Shown here: piece after piece, positions 59,747-64,000 of the stretch
Position numbering within the stretch: the stretch's first letter is position 1
Layout of the letters: each line of letters begins with the position of its first letter
Assembly (NCBI GenBank): GCA_964516135.1
Contig: CAZEWN010000015.1
Coordinates: 21,315-85,314 of the forward strand
Direction of reading: 5' to 3'
Length of the DNA stretch: 64,000 bases
Source of the DNA: 34-65-8 sp964516135
Lineage (GTDB): Bacteria; Pseudomonadota; Alphaproteobacteria; Sphingomonadales; Sphingomonadaceae
Position numbers and translations under genes: made by a program
Notes under the pieces: model-generated
The model's input: the letters and a program-made list of their open reading frames with translations, nothing else
Told to the model about the DNA's origin: nothing
Database searches by the model: none

Positions 59747-61261
59747 GTGGGTTTGAAGGCGGCCTCTTGCGGGACGAACACCCGCTTTTTGGCGTTTGCG
59801 CCGATCCTGGTGCTGACCGCGATTTTCGCGGCCACGTGTGCTTTGCTCATCCTGAGCAAGAACTTGCCCACCGTCGTGATCGCCGCGCTGCTGGTCGGCA
59901 CGATCGCCATTTATGTCGCGGCCGCCGGATTGCTTGGCCGGATGGCGCTTGCCCACATGCACCGGTTGGAGCGGCTCGGCGTCACCGATAGCCTGAGCCT
60001 GCTACCCAACCGGCGCGCGCTCCATTCCGAAGTCAAGGCGAATGCCGAAACCAACGAGGAAGTGGCGATCGCGCTCATCGACCTTGATGGCTTCAAGATG
60101 GTCAACGACCTTTACGGCCATTCGGTTGGCGACAAGGTGATCAAACTGGTCGCGACCGAATTGGCCGAAGTGGGCGGCAAGGATGCGCGGGCCTATCGGC
60201 TGGGCGGCGACGAGTTCGCGATGAGCCTGACCGGGCCATTGGCGGGAACGATCCTGGAAGGGATGTGCCGGTCAATCATCGATAGGCTTAGCCAACCGCT
60301 GGCGGTTGACGACCGGCGCATCGTGATCGGCGCCAGCATCGGCCTGGTCCGGGCAAAACGGGGCGAAGAGGTACCATCCTCTGAACTGCTTCGCCGCGCC
60401 GATGTGGCCATGTATGTTTCGAAACGTGGCGGCAAGATGCGCTGCACCTGGTTCAAGCCCGAATTCGACCGGAATCTCGAAGCAGTACGTGATCTCGATA
60501 CCGAGTTACGCAACGCCTTGCTCGCGGACGAATTCCGGCTCCACTATCAGCCGCTCGTCGATGCCCGCACTGGCGATGTGGTTGCAGTCGAATCCCTCAT
60601 CAGGTGGAACCGTGCCGACGGCAAGGACATTGGCCCCAAGGACTTCATTCCCGTTGCCGAGGAATCAGGGCTGATCAATCCGATCGGTTTGTGGGTGCTT
60701 CGCCGCGGTTGCACCGACGCGCTGGCGTGGGGCGATATCAAGCTGTCGGTCAACATCTCGGCCGCGCAATTACGCAACGCCGAATTTCCCATCCAACTCG
60801 GCACCATCCTAGAGGAAACCGGCTTCCCGCCCGAGCGGCTGGAACTGGAAATCACCGAAACCTGTCTGGTGCTCGACCCGGTGGTGGCCGAGCGCAGCCT
60901 GGCATTAATTCGGGAGTTCGGGGTCAATGTCGCGCTCGACGATTTCGGGACCGGTTATGCCTCGATCGGGTTCCTGCGCCAGTTCCGGTTCGAGAAACTC
61001 AAACTCGACCGTTCGCTGGTGGTCGATTCGGCCGGGGATGAATGCAGCCGGGCGATGATGCTGTCGAGCATCTCGATGGCTCGTGCGCTGAAGATGAATG
61101 TCACGGCCGAAGGGGTCGAGACTCAGGCCCAGGCCGACCTCGTACGCAGCGCTGGCTGCGATCAGATCCAAGGCTGGCTCTATTATCGCCCGATGCCGGC
61201 CGAACAAATCACGCAACATCTCAATGCCGTTCACGATGAGCGGGACAAGAGGATAGCATGA
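59747..61261 (+). CDS. Membrane-anchored GGDEF-EAL cyclic-di-GMP protein
   Basis: 504 residues. Two N-terminal membrane helices (about 13-36 and 42-65), a GGDEF domain with intact GGDEF at 153-157, and an EAL domain where the signature reads ESL (Glu282) but ITET, DDFGTGYAS, KLDRSLV and EGVETQ are kept. The RxxD product-inhibition site before GGDEF is absent (GGKD). Both synthesis and breakdown of c-di-GMP look possible. GTG start with GGGGAG upstream. Its stop overlaps the chemoreceptor ATG, so it is part of the chemotaxis operon or a sub-operon. Confidence 0.9.
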   Translation: MGLKAASCGTNTRFLAFAPILVLTAIFAATCALLILSKNLPTVVIAALLVGTIAIYVAAAGLLGRMALAHMHRLERLGVTDSLSLLPNRRALHSEVKANAETNEEVAIALIDLDGFKMVNDLYGHSVGDKVIKLVATELAEVGGKDARAYRLGGDEFAMSLTGPLAGTILEGMCRSIIDRLSQPLAVDDRRIVIGASIGLVRAKRGEEVPSSELLRRADVAMYVSKRGGKMRCTWFKPEFDRNLEAVRDLDTELRNALLADEFRLHYQPLVDARTGDVVAVESLIRWNRADGKDIGPKDFIPVAEESGLINPIGLWVLRRGCTDALAWGDIKLSVNISAAQLRNAEFPIQLGTILEETGFPPERLELEITETCLVLDPVVAERSLALIREFGVNVALDDFGTGYASIGFLRQFRFEKLKLDRSLVVDSAGDECSRAMMLSSISMARALKMNVTAEGVETQAQADLVRSAGCDQIQGWLYYRPMPAEQITQHLNAVHDERDKRIA

Positions 61262-62670
61262 CCATCGCCGCTGAAATCCTGCACTCGCTAGAACATGGCG
61301 AGGAGTATTCCGAAAGCGAAACGCTACGCGCGGAACTGGCGCGCGCGCAGGGGCAGCGCGATCCCTGGCTGGTTCGCATATTCAGCGGGCTCAGTTCCGA
61401 CGGCAAGCTGCTGGTCACGGTTGGCATTCCGCTGCTTCTCATCGTGGCGATCGCAGGCACCTGCGTGGCCGGCATGTTCTGGATTGAACAGGGCGGGATT
61501 TCGCCCGAAGCCGCGAACGCGTTGTCCACCTTGCGCTGGTGGATCGTTATCGCAGCGGCGGCGGGATCAGCGCTGATCGTGATGGGGGGATACGTTCTCA
61601 GTCGCGATGTGGTGCAGACTATCCGGTCGATGACGGTGGTAATGACCAGCATCTCGCGCGGACAAACCGACGTTACCGTTCCCGCGCGCGGGCGGGTCGA
61701 CGAATTCGGCGAGATGGCGCGAACCATCGAGATTTTCCGGCGTGGCACGCGCCGCCTGCTGGCGCTTTCTGAATCGGAGCGCGCCGCGCGCGCCGAGAAG
61801 GATCAGCTCCATGCCGCACAGCATGAGCAGCTGGCATTGCTGGCACGCAATTTTGAACACACTGTGAGCGATGTCGTGGCCGCCGTCGCAGCTGCATCGA
61901 GCCAGTTGCAGGAAACGGCCCGATCAATGGCCGAATCCGCCGATTCCGCCGCCCATGAAGCGGGCTGTGTCGCCAGTGCGATGGAAGAGGCGTCGTCGGG
62001 CGCCACCGCCGCGGCCGCCGCCAGCGACGAGTTTGCGATGTCGATCGGCGAAATCAGCCGACAGGCTGCTACTTCGGCTGAGTTGGCGCGTCACGCGTCG
62101 GCCTCCGCGGATGAGGCCGATGCAACAATTTCCGGCCTGCTGACCTCAGCCGACCAGGTCAGCCAGGTCGTCGAACTGATCCAGACCATCGCGAGACGAA
62201 CCAACTTGCTCGCACTCAACGCCTCGATCGAAGCAGCGCGCGGTGGCGAGGCAGGCCGAGGCTTCGCGGTCGTTGCAAGCGAGGTCAAGGAACTGGCCGC
62301 GCAGACCAGTCGCGCGACCGAGGAAGTAGCGGCCCAGATTCGCTCTATGCAGAATTCCACCCAGGCCAGCGTCGCCGCGCTGCGGTCAGTGGGGACGCAG
62401 ATCGAGCAGCTCGAAGCGACCGCCATTTCGATTGCCTCGGCAGTCGACCAGCAATCGGTCGCGGGCCAGGATCTGGCGCGAAGCATCGACCTTGCCGCGC
62501 GCGCGACTGACGAGGTTTCGGCCAACATCGAAAGCGTGCGTACCACTTCCCTCGCGACGGGCGCCGCCGCCGCCCAGGTACTCTCCTCCGCGACGGACTT
62601 GGAGGGGCAGGCATCCAGTCTACGCAGCCACGCAGAGCGGTTTTTACGGCAAGTCCGCCAAGGATCCTAA
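61258..62670 (+). CDS. Methyl-accepting chemotaxis protein with a very short periplasmic loop
   Basis: 470 residues. A cytoplasmic N-terminal arm of about 48 residues, two membrane helices (about 52-75 and 98-118) separated by only about 22 residues, a HAMP domain (about 119-172) and the signalling coiled coil with the conserved tip RTNLLALNASIEAARGG (about 312-328). With no periplasmic sensor domain it probably senses the membrane state or a cytoplasmic cue. ATGA overlap with the GGDEF-EAL gene. Confidence 0.9.
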   Translation: MTIAAEILHSLEHGEEYSESETLRAELARAQGQRDPWLVRIFSGLSSDGKLLVTVGIPLLLIVAIAGTCVAGMFWIEQGGISPEAANALSTLRWWIVIAAAAGSALIVMGGYVLSRDVVQTIRSMTVVMTSISRGQTDVTVPARGRVDEFGEMARTIEIFRRGTRRLLALSESERAARAEKDQLHAAQHEQLALLARNFEHTVSDVVAAVAAASSQLQETARSMAESADSAAHEAGCVASAMEEASSGATAAAAASDEFAMSIGEISRQAATSAELARHASASADEADATISGLLTSADQVSQVVELIQTIARRTNLLALNASIEAARGGEAGRGFAVVASEVKELAAQTSRATEEVAAQIRSMQNSTQASVAALRSVGTQIEQLEATAISIASAVDQQSVAGQDLARSIDLAARATDEVSANIESVRTTSLATGAAAAQVLSSATDLEGQASSLRSHAERFLRQVRQGS

Positions 62671-62686
62671 GTCGGTTCAGCCGCGC

Positions 62687-63553
62687 TCAGCCAAGCAGCC
62701 GCCGTGCCATCGCGCGCACCTCCGCCCCCATGTCCTCGCGCTCAAGCGCTAGCGCCAGTGTTGCTTCGACGAAACCCGTCTTGCTGCCACAATCGAAGCG
62801 GCGCCCGGCAAACGTGACAGCGTGGAACGGCTGCTGCCCGATCATGCGGGCCATCGCGTCGGTCAGCTGAATTTCGCCGCCCGCGCCCTTGCCCTGCCCC
62901 TCCAGGGTCCGCATGACTTCGGGCTGGAGAATATACCGACCGGAAATGATCTTGTTTGACGGTGCTTCGGCAACACTCGGTTTTTCCACCAGACCACGTA
63001 CTTCTGTAAGCGCGCCCTCGCTATGGCCAGGATCGATTACGCCATAACTTGAAACTTCGTCGCGCGGCACTTCGAGCACGCTGATGAGATTGCCCCCGAC
63101 TTCGTTGTAAGCCTCGACCATCTGCTTCATGCATCCAGGCGAGCCGATCATCAGTTCGTCGGGCAGGAAAATGGCGAATGGTTCATCACCCACAATCGCG
63201 CGCGCGCACCAGATTGCGTGGCCAAGCCCCAAGGGTACTTGCTGGCGTACCGTGATGATCTCGCCAGGGGTGAACCGGGTTGGCTCCAGCACCGAAAGCG
63301 TTTTGCCCCGTTCGCTCATCGTCGCCTCGAGTTCGTAGGCGACGTCGAAATGTTCCACGATCGCGGTCTTTCCTCGCCCCGTGACGAAGATCATCTGCTC
63401 GATGCCTGCCTCACGCGCCTCATCCACCGCATACTGGATCAGCGGGCGATCGACGATTGGAAGCAACTCCTTGGGGATTGCCTTGGTGGCGGGGAGGAAA
63501 CGGGTTCCCAGGCCGGCGACGGGGAATACGGCCTTGCGGATCGGTCGGGACAT
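62687..63553 (-). CDS. galU: UTP-glucose-1-phosphate uridylyltransferase
   Basis: 288 residues. Makes UDP-glucose for cell-surface polysaccharides. The nucleotidyl-transferase start KAVFPVAGLGTRFLPATKAI, PKELLPIVDRPLIQYAVDEA, LGLGHAIWCAR, LPDELM and the late FDCGSKTGFVEA are conserved. Start MSRPIRK selected because the family begins here; an in-frame frame 17 codons longer lacks support. Convergent with the chemoreceptor gene, 16 bp apart. Confidence 0.94.
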   Translation of the reverse strand: MSRPIRKAVFPVAGLGTRFLPATKAIPKELLPIVDRPLIQYAVDEAREAGIEQMIFVTGRGKTAIVEHFDVAYELEATMSERGKTLSVLEPTRFTPGEIITVRQQVPLGLGHAIWCARAIVGDEPFAIFLPDELMIGSPGCMKQMVEAYNEVGGNLISVLEVPRDEVSSYGVIDPGHSEGALTEVRGLVEKPSVAEAPSNKIISGRYILQPEVMRTLEGQGKGAGGEIQLTDAMARMIGQQPFHAVTFAGRRFDCGSKTGFVEATLALALEREDMGAEVRAMARRLLG

Positions 63554-63906
63554 GAAACTCTTTCGAATTGAGGGCATGCTGCGCCAAGAGCGGACCAGGT
63601 TCAACGCATAGACGAGAGCGCGACCTCACGCCAACACCGATGGATACTTGTCATGACCCGCATATCTTGCGGTGCGCGTTCCGATTTTTGCCCACTTTGT
63701 CAATCGCCCTACCAGGCGGGTGCCAGCACGACGCGATTTGACGACCGATGGTGGCCGCGCGGTTTCAGTGGGCCTGCGCACGCGCGCTTTCCGATCACGG
63801 CTTGAACGACAAGTCACGGTTCGCACGCCCAATCCTGGTGCGGACAGAAGTTGAACCAGAGCGCGAACGAATTATTCGTCTGGACGTCATTGACGATCCG
63901 AGAAGC
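63554..63906. other. Intergenic stretch between galU and tRNA-fMet
   Basis: About 350 bp. Short frames of 60-70 codons exist on both strands but overlap each other, are Arg-rich, have no ribosome site I trust and resemble nothing known. The region holds the galU promoter on the left. Confidence 0.55.
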
Positions 63907-63908
63907 AA

Positions 63909-63938
63909 AAACCGGCCACTCTTGCGAGCGGCCGGTTT
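63909..63938 (-). terminator. Intrinsic terminator of the tRNA-fMet transcript
   Basis: AAACCGGCC and GGCCGGTTT form a nine-base stem around a 12-base loop. On the minus strand the stem is followed by a short T-run (TTTTT including stem bases). It lies seven bases past the tRNA 3' end. Confidence 0.8.
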
Positions 63939-63945
63939 ATGGCAA

Positions 63946-64000
63946 TGGTTGCGGGGGTTGGATTTGAACCAACGACCTTCAGGTTATGAGCCTGACGAGC
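63946..64000 (-). tRNA. Initiator tRNA-Met (CAU), 3' part only
   Basis: Read on the minus strand: anticodon stem-loop with CAT inside GGCTCATAACC, then AAGGTCG, the T-arm GTTCAAATC and the acceptor end CCCCCGCAACCA with CCA encoded. This matches alphaproteobacterial initiator tRNA; the 5' part lies beyond the right edge, so the acceptor mismatch typical of initiators cannot be checked. Confidence 0.88.

Noticed and set aside
63626..63854. Short Arg-rich frames on both strands before the tRNA
   Set aside because: They overlap each other, lack ribosome sites and resemble no family.
1..64000. CRISPR arrays, insertion sequences, prophage genes, rRNA genes, riboswitches
   Set aside because: I saw no regularly spaced repeats, transposase or integrase motifs, terminal inverted repeats or rRNA sequence, and no recognisable riboswitch core upstream of the cys genes.

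Overview
The window looks like a chromosomal segment of a GC-rich alphaproteobacterium of the order Sphingomonadales (Erythrobacteraceae/Sphingomonadaceae type). The grounds are high GC, three large TonB-dependent receptors, a complete Entner-Doudoroff operon, an RcdA (DUF1465) protein, DUF465 proteins, PtsP, and candidate CtrA sites at the chemotaxis genes. I saw no insertion sequence, phage gene, CRISPR array or rRNA. The only RNA gene is a partial initiator tRNA at the right edge. Most genes are housekeeping or metabolic and tightly packed, with many ATGA/TGATG overlaps. Family assignments come from reading protein motifs; no database search was run.

Region by region. (1) 1-5842: sulfate uptake, read leftward: an SLC13/TrkA-C permease, an Rrf2 repressor, a periplasmic sulfate-binding protein, cysT, cysW and a truncated cysA. 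The Rrf2 gene and the binding-protein gene share a CTATCGG element. (2) 5974-18869: two TonB-receptor/phosphatase modules around a LysR regulator. The first is a five-gene operon (receptor, GntP permease, secreted protein, glycerate 2-kinase, Tat-exported PhoD-like phosphatase). The second is a receptor fused by TGATG to a purple-acid-phosphatase-like enzyme. I infer scavenging of phosphoesters, possibly phosphorylated glycerate; a Pho-box-like repeat lies upstream of the first receptor. (3) 19238-20514: two unlisted small proteins (one disordered, one single-pass membrane) and a transglutaminase-like protein.

(4) 20523-29434: glucose catabolism. glk and a very divergent PEP-carboxylase-like gene form one operon; zwf-edd-eda forms another, divergent from a LacI-family gene. 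An identical 16-bp element precedes both glk and zwf, which suggests one regulon. (5) 29506-41920: envelope and general genes: L,D-transpeptidase, rodZ-cpoB-tilS, an OYE reductase, an EamA exporter, DUF2254, nadA, DUF4230, a metallo-beta-lactamase-fold hydrolase, glpK, rcdA and two DUF465 genes. (6) 41971-54450: ptsP, lipB with a small lipoprotein, a membrane protein, a PmtA-like methyltransferase, an MFS transporter, an ArsC-like reductase, a siderophore receptor with piuC behind a Fur-like site, an orphan [2Fe-2S] subunit, a class II aldolase and a MATE exporter.

(7) 54494-62670: a chemotaxis operon cheA-cheW-cheY-cheB-cheR, then a GGDEF-EAL protein and a short-loop chemoreceptor, with CtrA-like sites at cheA and before the GGDEF-EAL gene. 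CheA ends in an extra CheW-like part and what looks like a degenerate receiver domain. (8) 62687-64000: galU, about 390 bp without a credible gene, and the 3' part of tRNA-fMet with its terminator.

The most interesting leads are the receptor/phosphatase/glycerate locus, the 16-bp element tying glk to zwf, the PEPC-like protein that lacks several canonical catalytic residues, and the Asn/Gln/Arg/Asp/Glu-rich 56-residue protein behind a doubled palindrome.
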